Shown here: piece by piece, positions 18,861-25,771 of the stretch | How positions within the stretch are numbered: position 1 is the stretch's first letter | Layout: every line of letters starts with the position of its first letter | NCBI RefSeq assembly: GCF_000183725.1 | Contig: NC_014762.1 | Coordinates: 496,001-560,000, forward strand | DNA length: 64,000 bases | Direction of reading: 5' to 3' | Source: Sulfuricurvum kujiense DSM 16994 | GTDB taxonomy: Bacteria > Campylobacterota > Campylobacteria > Campylobacterales > Sulfurimonadaceae | Notes under the pieces: model-generated | Databases searched by the model: none | What the model saw: the letters and a program-made list of their open reading frames with translations, nothing else | What the model was told of the DNA's origin: nothing | Translations under genes and position numbers: made by a program

Positions 18861-19150
18861 GGTAATAGCTCCTTGTATTGGCGTTCTTCGTTTTTGGTTG
18901 ATCGTCGGGCGGATATGATCCGTATTATTCTCTCTTGATCTCTGTAGCAATGGACTACCGCTAATATTTTTAACGTATAGCTCATCCCCAACAAGATAAA
19001 TCGTTCTTCTTGTTCCGAATGGTCGGGATCGGGAATCATACGGGCAAAATCATCATCAAATACCGTTTTGGCTTCTTCAAACGATACGCCGTGTTTGGTG
19101 ATATTTGACGAAGCTTTTGTATCATCCCATTCAAATTTTAACGATTTCAT
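18857..19150 (-). CDS. brnT: BrnT-type toxin (ribonuclease)
   Basis: Type II toxin of the RelE-like fold that halts translation by cutting RNA. The family signature is plain: FEWDDTKASSNITKHGVSFEEA at the N terminus, then VFDDDFAR, RFILLGMS and RIISARRSTKNEER with the catalytic-type arginines near the end. The 97-residue length is normal. It precedes its antitoxin with a four-base overlap. No ribosome site is visible before ATG 19150, and the promoter's -10 ends six bases upstream, so the mRNA is probably leaderless. Confidence 0.92.
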   Translation of the reverse strand: MKSLKFEWDDTKASSNITKHGVSFEEAKTVFDDDFARMIPDPDHSEQEERFILLGMSYTLKILAVVHCYRDQERIIRIISARRSTKNEERQYKELLP

Positions 19151-19156
19151 ATAGAT

Positions 19157-19185
19157 ACTATAATGATAATATCATGATTTGTCAA
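19157..19185 (-). promoter_or_regulatory. brnTA promoter with palindromic operator
   Basis: On the minus strand: -35 TTGACA (19180-19185), 17-base spacer, -10 TATAGT (19157-19162). The spacer contains the 13-base palindrome ATGATATTATCAT (19163-19175), a likely BrnA operator that would block RNA polymerase. The expected transcription start falls on or next to the brnT ATG. Confidence 0.75.
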
Positions 19186-19198
19186 GGGTGTGCTGTTT

Positions 19199-19293
19199 AT
19201 GGGATGATTGTGGAGTATGTGAAGAGGAATAGTAAGGGGAAAGCGGTAAATATCGAGCGGATCAGCTCGACCATTTAACCTGCGGTTCGACGT
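19199..19293. repeat. 95-bp direct repeat, copy 2 (non-coding relic)
   Basis: Near-identical copy of 18585-18679, lying 614 bases further on and just upstream of the brnTA promoter. Here it is orphaned: it encodes only the cut-off end of magIII in one direction and the end of brnA in the other, and after 19293 the sequence switches abruptly to the AT-rich pentapeptide/NTPase region. Confidence 0.97.
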
Positions 19294-19340
19294 CTCAAAA
19301 GATACAAATTTGTGAGAATAATATTTATTAACACAATTGT

Positions 19341-20225
19341 CTATTTTGTTTCATTTAATATGTATGTTCCATAATACAGCTCAAGATTTGCTCCATTAAG
19401 ATTTGCCCCTTCAATATTTGTTTTATTTAAATTACTGCTTGCAAGATTTGCTCCTTGCAGGTTAGCATTAGAGAGATTTGCTCCTTCAAGATTTGCTCTT
19501 TCAAGATTTGCTCCTTCAAAATTTGTTTCTTGCAGGTTAGCATTAGAGAGATTGGCATTTTGAAGGTTTGCATTTTGAAGGTTTGCTTTTTGAAGAGATG
19601 CTTCTTCAAGATTAGAATCTGCTAAATTTGCTTTATATAAATTTGCTTTATATAAATTTGCTCTATATAAATTTGCATGTTGAAGAAGAGAATGCGCCAT
19701 TGCTGAATCTGTTAATATTGAATTATTAAGGTCAGCACGATAAAAATCTTGTACATGTAATATAGCTGATGGTAAATGTATATAATTGAGACAGTCTAAA
19801 GCTAAAACATTATCTTCACCTATTCTTTGCTTTCTAAGTGAGTGTAAAAAGTCACCAAACTCTTGTCCTTGACAAGAAATAAGTGATTGTTGTTTTGTGG
19901 TGTTGGCACAAGCATTTAATGCTGCTAGTAAACTTTCTTTACTATTGCGAACAGAAGCAACAATTTTTTTATAAGAAATTGCTGATTCAGTAAGAGCAGA
20001 AAGCGGAAAATCATTTTGTATAGCATGTGATAGCAGTTTTATTAATGATTGCTGCCATTTTAGAGCTTTTTCATAATCAGCTAGCGATAGTTCATTGACT
20101 ATAAAATCAAAAACATACTGATCCATCCGTGATGGTCCAGTCCAAGCATACCAATTACTCAATGCTAATGTTTCATCCCAACCTGTACCATATTCTTCTT
20201 CATGCCTTGCCATTTCATCATGCAT
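19341..20225 (-). CDS. Pentapeptide-repeat protein (C-terminal part of the split NACHT-like gene)
   Basis: Frame from ATG 20225 to the stop at 19341-19343, 294 residues. Residues 1-150 are helical with no recognised motif. From about residue 165 onward the sequence is a run of pentapeptides of the A(N/D)LXX type, for example QHANLYRANLYKANL and LEGANLSNANLQGANL, which fold as a right-handed four-sided helix. No ribosome site is seen before ATG 20225, and the frame continues upstream to a TAA at 20361, so this is most likely the detached tail of a larger protein and not an independent gene. The repetitive DNA could also permit copy-number change. Confidence 0.6.
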   Translation of the reverse strand: MHDEMARHEEEYGTGWDETLALSNWYAWTGPSRMDQYVFDFIVNELSLADYEKALKWQQSLIKLLSHAIQNDFPLSALTESAISYKKIVASVRNSKESLLAALNACANTTKQQSLISCQGQEFGDFLHSLRKQRIGEDNVLALDCLNYIHLPSAILHVQDFYRADLNNSILTDSAMAHSLLQHANLYRANLYKANLYKANLADSNLEEASLQKANLQNANLQNANLSNANLQETNFEGANLERANLEGANLSNANLQGANLASSNLNKTNIEGANLNGANLELYYGTYILNETK

Positions 20226-20360
20226 TAATCGAATACTTCTAACAAGTCTTTTGGCGATTAAATATTCACCGAAACTTTTATGAGTGAATTCGAATGTTTG
20301 ATCAAAAGCATCACCACTATGACGAAAATAAAATGCTGTTAGTAGTTTTACAATACCTTT

Positions 20361-22052
20361 TTATGCCCCATCGGCAAAGCTTTTTAAAACGGCAGGATTA
20401 CATTTGTTTTCTATTTGCTGGATAGAGGCTTTTCGTCCGTCACTATGCCATACAGCTAATGAAATATCTTCAAGTGTTTGTTCAAATTGTTTTTTTGAAA
20501 TTCCTTCAATTGATTTATGTTTTTGTTCATATCCTCGCTCATAGACCCCTTCAAGAAGGTCAGCATAAACGGTATTTAAATTTTGTTCTTTAGTGAAATC
20601 GATTTTGCCTCGTTGATAACTTAAAGCTACTAAATAATTTAATAATGGTTGTGAAGTAACATCACGTAGCTTGGATTCATTTAATGCAGTAGGCAATCCA
20701 GTGACTTTTTGTCCGTTAAATTGTTGATAGCGATTCCACCATTCTACTCTTTGATCCAATGAGAGTAATTGATCTGAAGTGTATTCTTTAAATTCATTTT
20801 TTTCTATGGTATATGGCAATAAGTAAATAATTTGCCCTTCTTTTCTATAATCATCCATTATGGCTTGTATCACAATTTCACGACCACCGATCAATGCAAG
20901 TAATTTAGCTGTTTTATGTCCATTGTTATGTTCACTAATTTTTTCTTTGACATGCCGTATGAAATTGATAGCAGTTTCAGCTCCTACTTTGCCTTGCATT
21001 GCTAATTCATCAAGTCCATCAAAAATCAATAGTGTTGATTGAATATTGTCAATTTTTAGGGGATTTATTGATAATTTTGCATGCTTTTCAATGAATTCAT
21101 CAATAGCGTATTCAAAGTCATCTTTGACTTTTAGCCTATGTAGTGGGATTATAATGGTGTTTATTTCACGGTTTGATGCTAGCTCAGCAGCATACATCCG
21201 GGCAAAAGATGATTTTCCACTTCCAGGCCCACCACTGATAATTCGTATAGCATCTTTTGAGTCTTTTTTTCTAAGCCAAATAGATAATTCTTCTTTTAAC
21301 CAAAAAGCTTTTCGTAGTTGCTTCCTTAAAGAACCTTTTTCGATATAAGTTATTGTGTAAGCGCGAGGCCAAATAAACATATCTTTTAAACTGAACGCTT
21401 CATGGAACATACCATGTACTACATCAAGCTGTAAAGCTGAACAATAGCGTTCCCACTCACTTAATTGTGTCGTTGCTTGAGTAAAAGGTGAATTAATTTG
21501 AGTTTGCAAACATTTATAATTTTCATGATTACTAATCCACTCTTGATTGAGTGAATATACAAAATACATGGGAAAACGAGATTTGATCGCATGAGCTTTA
21601 TAATCAGGAATATTGAGATCAATAAGCCAACTTTTTAAGGCTTCTGTGAATGGAATAATGAAATTTAGTGATGCTGGATTTGAAAAGAAATCTTCATCAA
21701 GTTCAATTTCAAATGAATCGAGAGAATCACTTATTCTTTTGCAAAAATCTTCAATATCTGATTTACACGTTGAAAACTCATTAAAAATATCTGTATGTTC
21801 AGTTGACAGAGTGAAAATTGCATTGGTAAGAGACCTCGTGATTAATAACCATCCTCTTTCTTCACAAGTGTCTTGCAATCCCATTGCTGATAGAGAATCG
21901 AGTGCATCTTTGGCAGCATCATCCCATTTTGCATTATAGGCATCGACAGCAGATTTTGTTAGTGAAATAAATAAATTTTTGAACTCAAATTTCAATGGTT
22001 TATTTAAAAAATGTACTTGCTTTTTTAATTTGAATTTAGGAGTATTTAGCAT
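20361..22052 (-). CDS. NACHT-like P-loop NTPase (N-terminal part of the split gene)
   Basis: 563 residues from ATG 22052. Residues 1-265 are a helical region of unknown fold containing EAFSLKDMFIWPRAY just before the NTPase, a position where related STAND proteins have a similar FSLKD block. The NTPase has Walker A GGPGSGKSSF at 274-283 and Walker B LLIFDGLDEL at 341-350, the acidic pattern of the NACHT/STAND class, followed by sensor-like SQPLLNYLVALSY. The product ends at FADGA before a premature TAA. Probably a nucleotide-controlled switch, classically in antiphage defence; the N-terminal effector is not recognisable to me. Confidence 0.7.
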   Translation of the reverse strand: MLNTPKFKLKKQVHFLNKPLKFEFKNLFISLTKSAVDAYNAKWDDAAKDALDSLSAMGLQDTCEERGWLLITRSLTNAIFTLSTEHTDIFNEFSTCKSDIEDFCKRISDSLDSFEIELDEDFFSNPASLNFIIPFTEALKSWLIDLNIPDYKAHAIKSRFPMYFVYSLNQEWISNHENYKCLQTQINSPFTQATTQLSEWERYCSALQLDVVHGMFHEAFSLKDMFIWPRAYTITYIEKGSLRKQLRKAFWLKEELSIWLRKKDSKDAIRIISGGPGSGKSSFARMYAAELASNREINTIIIPLHRLKVKDDFEYAIDEFIEKHAKLSINPLKIDNIQSTLLIFDGLDELAMQGKVGAETAINFIRHVKEKISEHNNGHKTAKLLALIGGREIVIQAIMDDYRKEGQIIYLLPYTIEKNEFKEYTSDQLLSLDQRVEWWNRYQQFNGQKVTGLPTALNESKLRDVTSQPLLNYLVALSYQRGKIDFTKEQNLNTVYADLLEGVYERGYEQKHKSIEGISKKQFEQTLEDISLAVWHSDGRKASIQQIENKCNPAVLKSFADGA

Positions 22053-22198
22053 CCTGTTTTGTCCTTGTATATTGTCAAACAGCTTTATTAAAATCTATAT
22101 TTAAAAAATAAAATTAATATTTGTTTGTTTCTAATATAAATTGTATCCAAGATGATTTCAAAATGCAAATTATAAAAACTAGTGAATAGATAATTTAT
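22053..22198. other. AT-rich gap upstream of the NACHT-like gene
   Basis: 146 bases, very AT-rich, between the NTPase start and the ywbE stop. It should hold the promoter of the NTPase gene on the minus strand, but no clear -35/-10 pair stands out. I found no terminal inverted repeats or target-site duplication marking the right edge of the AT-rich region. Confidence 0.5.
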
Positions 22199-22390
22199 TT
22201 AAAACACCTCTTTGACTCGTCCCACTTCCCCGCTCATCAATCTCACTTTGATCCCGTGCGGATGGATGGCAGATTTGGTGAGGATATCGCGGACAATCCC
22301 CTCGGTGAGTTTCCCCGTTCTCTGATCCTCTTTGAGGACGATGCTCACCCGTTTCCCCGACATAATGTTTTTGCGTTCTCTGCCGTCCAT
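22199..22390 (-). CDS. YwbE family small protein
   Basis: 63-residue basic protein of the YwbE/DUF2196 family (GKRVSIVLKEDQRTGKLTEGIVRDILTKSA ... HGIKVRLMSGEVGRVKEV, described here by its blocks). The sequence looks like a small beta-barrel of the type that binds nucleic acid, but no function is established. ATG 22390 is preceded by AAGGAAAG. Longer frames upstream lack a ribosome site. Its 3' end borders the AT-rich island. Confidence 0.85.
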   Translation of the reverse strand: MDGRERKNIMSGKRVSIVLKEDQRTGKLTEGIVRDILTKSAIHPHGIKVRLMSGEVGRVKEVF

Positions 22391-22475
22391 AATCTTTCCT
22401 TGGTCTTAGTGGTGCAATGATAGCGGATAGAACCGCATTTGCATACCCGTAGAGATAACACTCCAAAGGGGAAGC

Positions 22476-23075
22476 ATGACGATCGATGTCAATCTATGCG
22501 ACGCAGATGAGGATTTTTTCGATAATCTGGATGATATTATGGAAGATTCGATGGTGCAGATGTTTTTCATCCATCCGACCACTCCCCGAGAGATCACCGA
22601 AGCAAAAAAGATCGCGGGCGAATACGGGAGCATCTTTTACTCTCTGCCGCTTCATTTGAGCGATCAAGCCGATGAAAACTGCATCGCCTATTCGGTAGTG
22701 GATGAGCAAGACCGCGCATTGCTTCCGACAACACAGAAGCCTCTCGTAATTGACGAATCGTATCTGAATGAGACGCTAAGATCGTTGTTAGCTGATTGTC
22801 GAGGCGTTATTCTGAACGCGACACACGAAAACAGCGAGTTGCCGAACTTTTTACTCGCATTGGGGGCGGGTACTATCGGAGCATTTGACACCGAGTCTCT
22901 CAATAAACTGAGTATGGATCGCCTCGTACTGCAAAGCACCTATCCCACTCACGGGTTTGAGGAGATAGCGGGGGCGGTAAAGGTGATTTCCGATGCGATG
23001 CTCAGACCTGAACAGAGCATCATTGCCCGTGCGACGAAAAGTTCGTTGGAACTGTTCGGATTTCGTAAAAGCTGA
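22476..23075 (+). CDS. Hypothetical protein, possibly a degenerate TatD-like hydrolase
   Basis: 199 residues. The C-terminal third (LALGAGTIGAFDTESLNKL, then LVLQSTYPTHGFEEIAGAVKVISDAM and ATKSSLELFGF, given as blocks) resembles the end of TatD-family metal-dependent nucleases, where a conserved (L)ETD(A)P segment and a final N(A)xxLF helix occur. Here the metal-binding His and Asp residues of TatD (HxH near the start, ETD late) are missing, so if related it has lost the active site. The N terminus is acidic. ATG 22476 has AGGGG nearby. Role unknown. Confidence 0.6.
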   Translation: MTIDVNLCDADEDFFDNLDDIMEDSMVQMFFIHPTTPREITEAKKIAGEYGSIFYSLPLHLSDQADENCIAYSVVDEQDRALLPTTQKPLVIDESYLNETLRSLLADCRGVILNATHENSELPNFLLALGAGTIGAFDTESLNKLSMDRLVLQSTYPTHGFEEIAGAVKVISDAMLRPEQSIIARATKSSLELFGFRKS

Positions 23076-23076
23076 T

Positions 23077-23715
23077 TTAGAGTTTTTCCAGCAGAGCGAC
23101 CAATTCGTCGAGCGTTTTGATCCGATGGGTCGCTTTGGTAAAATCGTGGCTTTCGGTAAAGCGGTTGTGGACGATGACACACTCGATCCCCGCATCCACC
23201 GCAGAGCGAAGGCCCCGTTCGGAATCTTCGACGATGATTGTCTCGTGTTTCTCACCCCCCAGACGCTCCAGTCCCAGGAGATAGGGGTCGGGGTAGGGCT
23301 TGGCACGGGGGTATTCGCCGCTGCAGAGGACGAAATCCATATAGTCGGTTATTCCGCGCGCGGCATGGATGAGTTCGAAATCGCATCGCAGCGCCGAGGT
23401 GACGATCCCCATGCGGTAGCGCTCGGAGAGTTGCTCAAGTACTTCCCGCACGCCCGGGATGGCGATCTCTTCGGTGCGGAGATAGTGCTGATAGAGTTCG
23501 TTTCGCTTTGCGCGCCATCGGTCGGTGACGCTGATCGGCACCCCCGTCTCTTCGGCGATCAGAAAGGCGCTCTCTCCCGCGATCATGATGTCGCGGTAGC
23601 GCTCGGGGGTGAGGGTGTAGCCGTGTGACGCTAACACTTCGGCGCTGGCGGTATAGTACCAGTGTTCGGTATCGACGAGGACGCCGTCGTTGTCAAAAAG
23701 GATATGCTTTTTCAT
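23077..23715 (-). CDS. HAD-family phosphatase, beta-phosphoglucomutase-like
   Basis: 212-residue haloacid-dehalogenase-type hydrolase. The nucleophile motif is DNDGVLVDTE at residues 7-16 (first D the nucleophile), motif II is GIVTSA, and motif III/IV is KPYPDPYLLGLERL followed by IIVEDSERGLRSAVDAG. The helical cap between residues about 17 and 85 is of the beta-phosphoglucomutase/phosphoglycolate phosphatase type. The substrate cannot be told from sequence. The gene converges on the hypothetical gene at 22476, with the two stops one base apart. Confidence 0.88.
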   Translation of the reverse strand: MKKHILFDNDGVLVDTEHWYYTASAEVLASHGYTLTPERYRDIMIAGESAFLIAEETGVPISVTDRWRAKRNELYQHYLRTEEIAIPGVREVLEQLSERYRMGIVTSALRCDFELIHAARGITDYMDFVLCSGEYPRAKPYPDPYLLGLERLGGEKHETIIVEDSERGLRSAVDAGIECVIVHNRFTESHDFTKATHRIKTLDELVALLEKL

Positions 23716-23762
23716 AGCGCAATGATATCCAATGATAAACCTATTGTGAACGGCAAACGGGC

Positions 23763-23768
23763 TATAAT
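23763..23768 (+). promoter_or_regulatory. -10 box for the mini-lipoprotein gene
   Basis: TATAAT 31 bases before ATG 23799. A weak TTGTGA lies upstream but with only a 13-base spacer, so no proper -35 is claimed. Confidence 0.55.
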
Positions 23769-23798
23769 TCGCAACTATTTAAAAATTTAGGAGAAAAT

Positions 23799-23930
23799 AT
23801 GACCCGTTCGGTACTGGTGAGCCTAATGGCAATTTTGATGTTGAGCGGATGTACCGCCAAAGAGTTCGGTGACGGTGTCAACGACGGCCTCAATGACGTC
23901 AAACGTGTTATCCGCGGAACCAATAACTAA
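23799..23930 (+). CDS. Entericidin-like 43-residue lipoprotein
   Basis: Short gene with its own TATAAT promoter and a strong TTAGGAG ribosome site. The product starts MTRSVLVSLMAILMLSGC, a lipoprotein signal with lipobox LSGC (Cys at residue 18), leaving a mature peptide of only 26 residues (CTAKEFGDGVNDGLNDVKR and a short tail). The mature GDGVNDGLND pattern resembles entericidin A/B lipoproteins. It is probably anchored in a membrane of the envelope. The function is not known. Stop at 23928-23930 converges with the cupin gene two bases away. Confidence 0.8.
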   Translation: MTRSVLVSLMAILMLSGCTAKEFGDGVNDGLNDVKRVIRGTNN

Positions 23931-23931
23931 T

Positions 23932-24291
23932 TTAGCACGCTAATACTTCGATAACGTCCGTCCCTTTCGGTACGAGACACAAAAAACTGTACGTTTCGTC
24001 TCCGAGTGTCTCATAGCTGTGAGGAACCCCTGCGGGGATGAGCAGTACATCTCCCGCCCCAGCTTCAATCGTCTTATCCCCGATCGTTACTTTTGCCCGT
24101 CCGCCGAGGACATACTGTTCATGTTCGACCGTATTGGTGTGCAGCGGCATATGTCCGCCCGCTTCGATCGTAAAGTTGCGCATCGCAAAGTGGGGAGATT
24201 CATCGGGTGAGAGGAGCATTTTCATAGCCACCCCTTTGCCCGCTTTTTGGGGAGCCGCTTCAATAGTGTCGATTTTTTTGTGCAGAAACAT
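23932..24291 (-). CDS. Cupin-domain protein
   Basis: 119-residue single-domain cupin. The two cupin motifs are visible: HTNTVEHEQYVLGG with the metal-binding HxH...E pattern (about residues 50-65) and a later GDVLLIPAGVPHSYETLG with the second-motif histidine. Such small cupins bind a metal and may be isomerases, dioxygenases or sensors. No neighbour points to a substrate. Confidence 0.88.
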   Translation of the reverse strand: MFLHKKIDTIEAAPQKAGKGVAMKMLLSPDESPHFAMRNFTIEAGGHMPLHTNTVEHEQYVLGGRAKVTIGDKTIEAGAGDVLLIPAGVPHSYETLGDETYSFLCLVPKGTDVIEVLAC

Positions 24292-24346
24292 AGAGTGCCT
24301 CGTTATGGTAAATTACGAAAGAGTAGCACAGGGGAGTTAAAAATTT

Positions 24347-25000
24347 CTAACGTTTGTAGCGTAAAAGCTGCCCTTTAAAGGGGAGGGTAAGATAGTGGGT
24401 ATCGAGAGGTTTGCTCTGGGTATGGGAAAAATCGAGACTCACCATTCTTTTGCTGAAATTGGCGTGGTTGCCGCGGCCCGGATCGACGATGATCACTTCG
24501 CACTCCTGCGCGGTGTGGCGGTCGATGAATCCCGCCAACAGATGGATATGATCACGCTCGTAGAGAAGATCGCTTCCGATGATGAGGTCGAATTTGCCCA
24601 GAGCATCGTCCAAATCTCCCCATCCGGTTCGGATAAACGGGATGTGCTCGTCGTTGTTAATTCGGACGTTCTCATCCATAAAGCACTCCGCCTCGGGGTG
24701 GTAATCGGTTGCGGTGATGTCGGCGGATCGGTGGTTGAGGACGAGACTGGCCAACCCTATCCCGCACCCCACCTCTAAAATCCGTTTCCCCTCGATATCA
24801 AAATCGCTCATCAGATGGGCGAGAATCTTGCTCGAATCCCAGATCACTCCGAACAGCGGCCACGAGGCTGAGGATATCCCGAGCTTTTCGGCCCTGCCGT
24901 CGGTGTCAAAGTACTGCTGTGTGTCTCGGAGGGTTCGGACGTGGATATCCGTATTCGTAAATTCGAGGGTCTGGTAGCGAAATCGTATGGATTCGGACAT
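24347..25000 (-). CDS. Class I SAM-dependent methyltransferase (Methyltransf_16/lysine-methyltransferase-like)
   Basis: 217 residues. SAM-binding motif I is ILEVGCGIGLASLVL (about 73-87), motif II ITATDYHPEA, and the motif IV region FDLIIGSDLLYE carries the S/D-LLYE block typical of the METTL21/Methyltransf_16 group that includes protein lysine and nicotinamide methyltransferases. The substrate is unknown. The start at 25000 gives MSESIRFRYQTLEF, which fits the family beginning. The neighbouring 61-residue gene ends 12 bases upstream, so the two could be cotranscribed. Confidence 0.8.
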   Translation of the reverse strand: MSESIRFRYQTLEFTNTDIHVRTLRDTQQYFDTDGRAEKLGISSASWPLFGVIWDSSKILAHLMSDFDIEGKRILEVGCGIGLASLVLNHRSADITATDYHPEAECFMDENVRINNDEHIPFIRTGWGDLDDALGKFDLIIGSDLLYERDHIHLLAGFIDRHTAQECEVIIVDPGRGNHANFSKRMVSLDFSHTQSKPLDTHYLTLPFKGQLLRYKR

Positions 25001-25012
25001 AAGGACCTTCGC

Positions 25013-25198
25013 TTATGCGCGAAGGTTTAACCATGAAGGGGGATTGTCGAAACGGAGTTCACTTTCGTGCCAGTCGGTTTTTTCGCTGCTGCGGGCGTGA
25101 AGCTGTCCGCCGATCAGGGTGTATTGGAGTCCCGTAATGGTGCTGGTAAGTTTTTTACCCTCTTTTAATGCGCTTAAAACGGCTTCTTTGCTTTCCAT
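25013..25198 (-). CDS. Small hypothetical protein, 61 residues
   Basis: ATG 25198 (MESKEAVLSALKEGKKL) is chosen because AAGGA lies six bases upstream; the in-frame extension to 25363 would run through the hairpin cluster of the cold-shock gene and is rejected. The protein is a short helix followed by beta-rich sequence (TSTITGLQYTLIGGQLHAR, then WHESELRFDNPPSWL). No family is recognised. Confidence 0.65.
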   Translation of the reverse strand: MESKEAVLSALKEGKKLTSTITGLQYTLIGGQLHARSSEKTDWHESELRFDNPPSWLNLRA

Positions 25199-25273
25199 AG
25201 TGGTCCTTGTAAATCGGCTTGGAAAAACACCTAATAGTGTCTTAGTAAAATGATTTGTGGAAAAAATGGAATC

Positions 25274-25291
25274 TTCCGCATAAATGCGGAA
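25274..25291 (-). terminator. Hairpin 3 downstream of csp, with T-rich trailer
   Basis: Inverted repeat TTCCGCAT/ATGCGGAA with a two-base centre; on the minus strand it is followed, eleven bases on, by a run of T residues (ATTCCATTTTTT). The most terminator-like of the three hairpins after the cold-shock gene. Confidence 0.5.
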
Positions 25292-25308
25292 AGCTTTAGG
25301 GGATTGCA

Positions 25309-25326
25309 AAGGACAAAATTGTCCTT
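25309..25326 (-). repeat. Hairpin 2 downstream of csp
   Basis: Near-perfect palindrome AAGGACAA/TTGTCCTT with a two-base centre. One of three successive stem-loops between the cold-shock gene and the 61-residue gene. Confidence 0.5.
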
Positions 25327-25328
25327 GC

Positions 25329-25357
25329 CATCTAAATGGGCTTAGCTCATTTAGATG
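25329..25357 (-). terminator. Hairpin 1 downstream of csp
   Basis: Ten-bp perfect stem CATCTAAATG/CATTTAGATG with a nine-base loop, 17 bases past the csp stop on the minus strand. No T-run follows directly; it may protect the 3' end or act with the two following hairpins. Confidence 0.5.
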
Positions 25358-25374
25358 TGTCACACAAGTATAAG

Positions 25375-25593
25375 TTACAGTGCAGTAACGTTTTCTGCTT
25401 GTGGGCCTTTTTCGCCTTGACCTACAGTGTAAGTTACTTTTTGACCTTCGTCAAGAGAAACACGGCCGTAACCAGTGCTGTTGATTTGACGGAAATGTAC
25501 GAATACATCTTTACCGCCGTTATCTTGTTGGATAAATCCAAAACCTTTTTCGCTGTTGAACCATTTAACGGTTCCGTTTAGTACGTCTGCCAT
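25375..25593 (-). CDS. Cold-shock protein (CspA family)
   Basis: 72-residue single cold-shock domain that binds single-stranded nucleic acid as an RNA chaperone. RNP1 is KGFGFIQ (residues 16-22) and RNP2 is DVFVHF (29-34), with the typical start [16 protein letters not shown]. It has its own promoter 150 bases upstream, giving a leader of about 140 bases, as in temperature-sensing csp mRNAs, and three hairpins behind it. Which csp paralogue this is cannot be told from sequence. Confidence 0.96.
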   Translation of the reverse strand: MADVLNGTVKWFNSEKGFGFIQQDNGGKDVFVHFRQINSTGYGRVSLDEGQKVTYTVGQGEKGPQAENVTAL

Positions 25594-25742
25594 AGTAAAC
25601 CCTTTGTGTTAAAAATACACCTTTTTCAAGGTGGCCGAAAATATAAAGTGGAGTATTCTAAGGTAGATCGTACTGTTAACTAAAAGGTCTTCAATAAAAA
25701 GCAAACCAAAGATGAAACTCTAAATCATCTTTCTTAACGGCA
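25594..25742 (-). promoter_or_regulatory. Long 5' leader of the cold-shock gene
   Basis: About 140 untranslated bases between the predicted transcription start and the csp ATG. It includes the possible stem AAGGTGTATTTTTAACACAAAGGG near the ribosome site. In E. coli cspA a comparably long leader folds differently in the cold and controls translation. That role here is inferred from length and position only. Confidence 0.45.
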
Positions 25743-25771
25743 AGTATAGCTGAAAAAAACCTTAATAGCAA
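25743..25771 (-). promoter_or_regulatory. csp promoter
   Basis: Minus strand: -35 TTGCTA (25766-25771), 17-base spacer, -10 TATACT (25743-25748). The -35 box sits inside the loop and stem of the dnaX terminator hairpin, so termination of dnaX and initiation of csp share the same bases. Confidence 0.7.

Larger units (their letters stand above)
19341..22052 (-). pseudogene. NACHT-like STAND NTPase with pentapeptide-repeat C terminus, split by an in-frame TAA
   Basis: One continuous reading frame of 904 codons (including the final stop) is interrupted by a single TAA at 20361-20363. Both halves are in the same frame, and the 45 codons between the TAA and the next ATG (20225) are open and read KGIVKLLTAFYF...FEFTHKSFGEYLIAKRL, a stretch typical of the region after the NTPase domain in NACHT-type proteins. 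The ancestral product was therefore helical N-terminal domain, NTPase, linker and about 20 pentapeptide repeats. Such proteins act in phage defence or signal sensing in other bacteria. The locus is strikingly AT-rich compared with its neighbours, which suggests horizontal gain. It may be dead, or the first half may still be made. Confidence 0.85.

Noticed and set aside
18861-18950. Longer brnA start at 18950
   Set aside because: The extra 30 codons lie inside brnT, while ATG 18860 has AAGGAG and the usual four-base overlap.
19427-19609. Pentapeptide DNA as a satellite or CRISPR-like repeat
   Set aside because: The 15-base periodicity is explained by the coding repeats A(N/D)LXX in frame.
25594-25742. 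Riboswitch in the csp leader
   Set aside because: No conserved riboswitch core was recognised; the leader length fits cold-shock mRNAs better.
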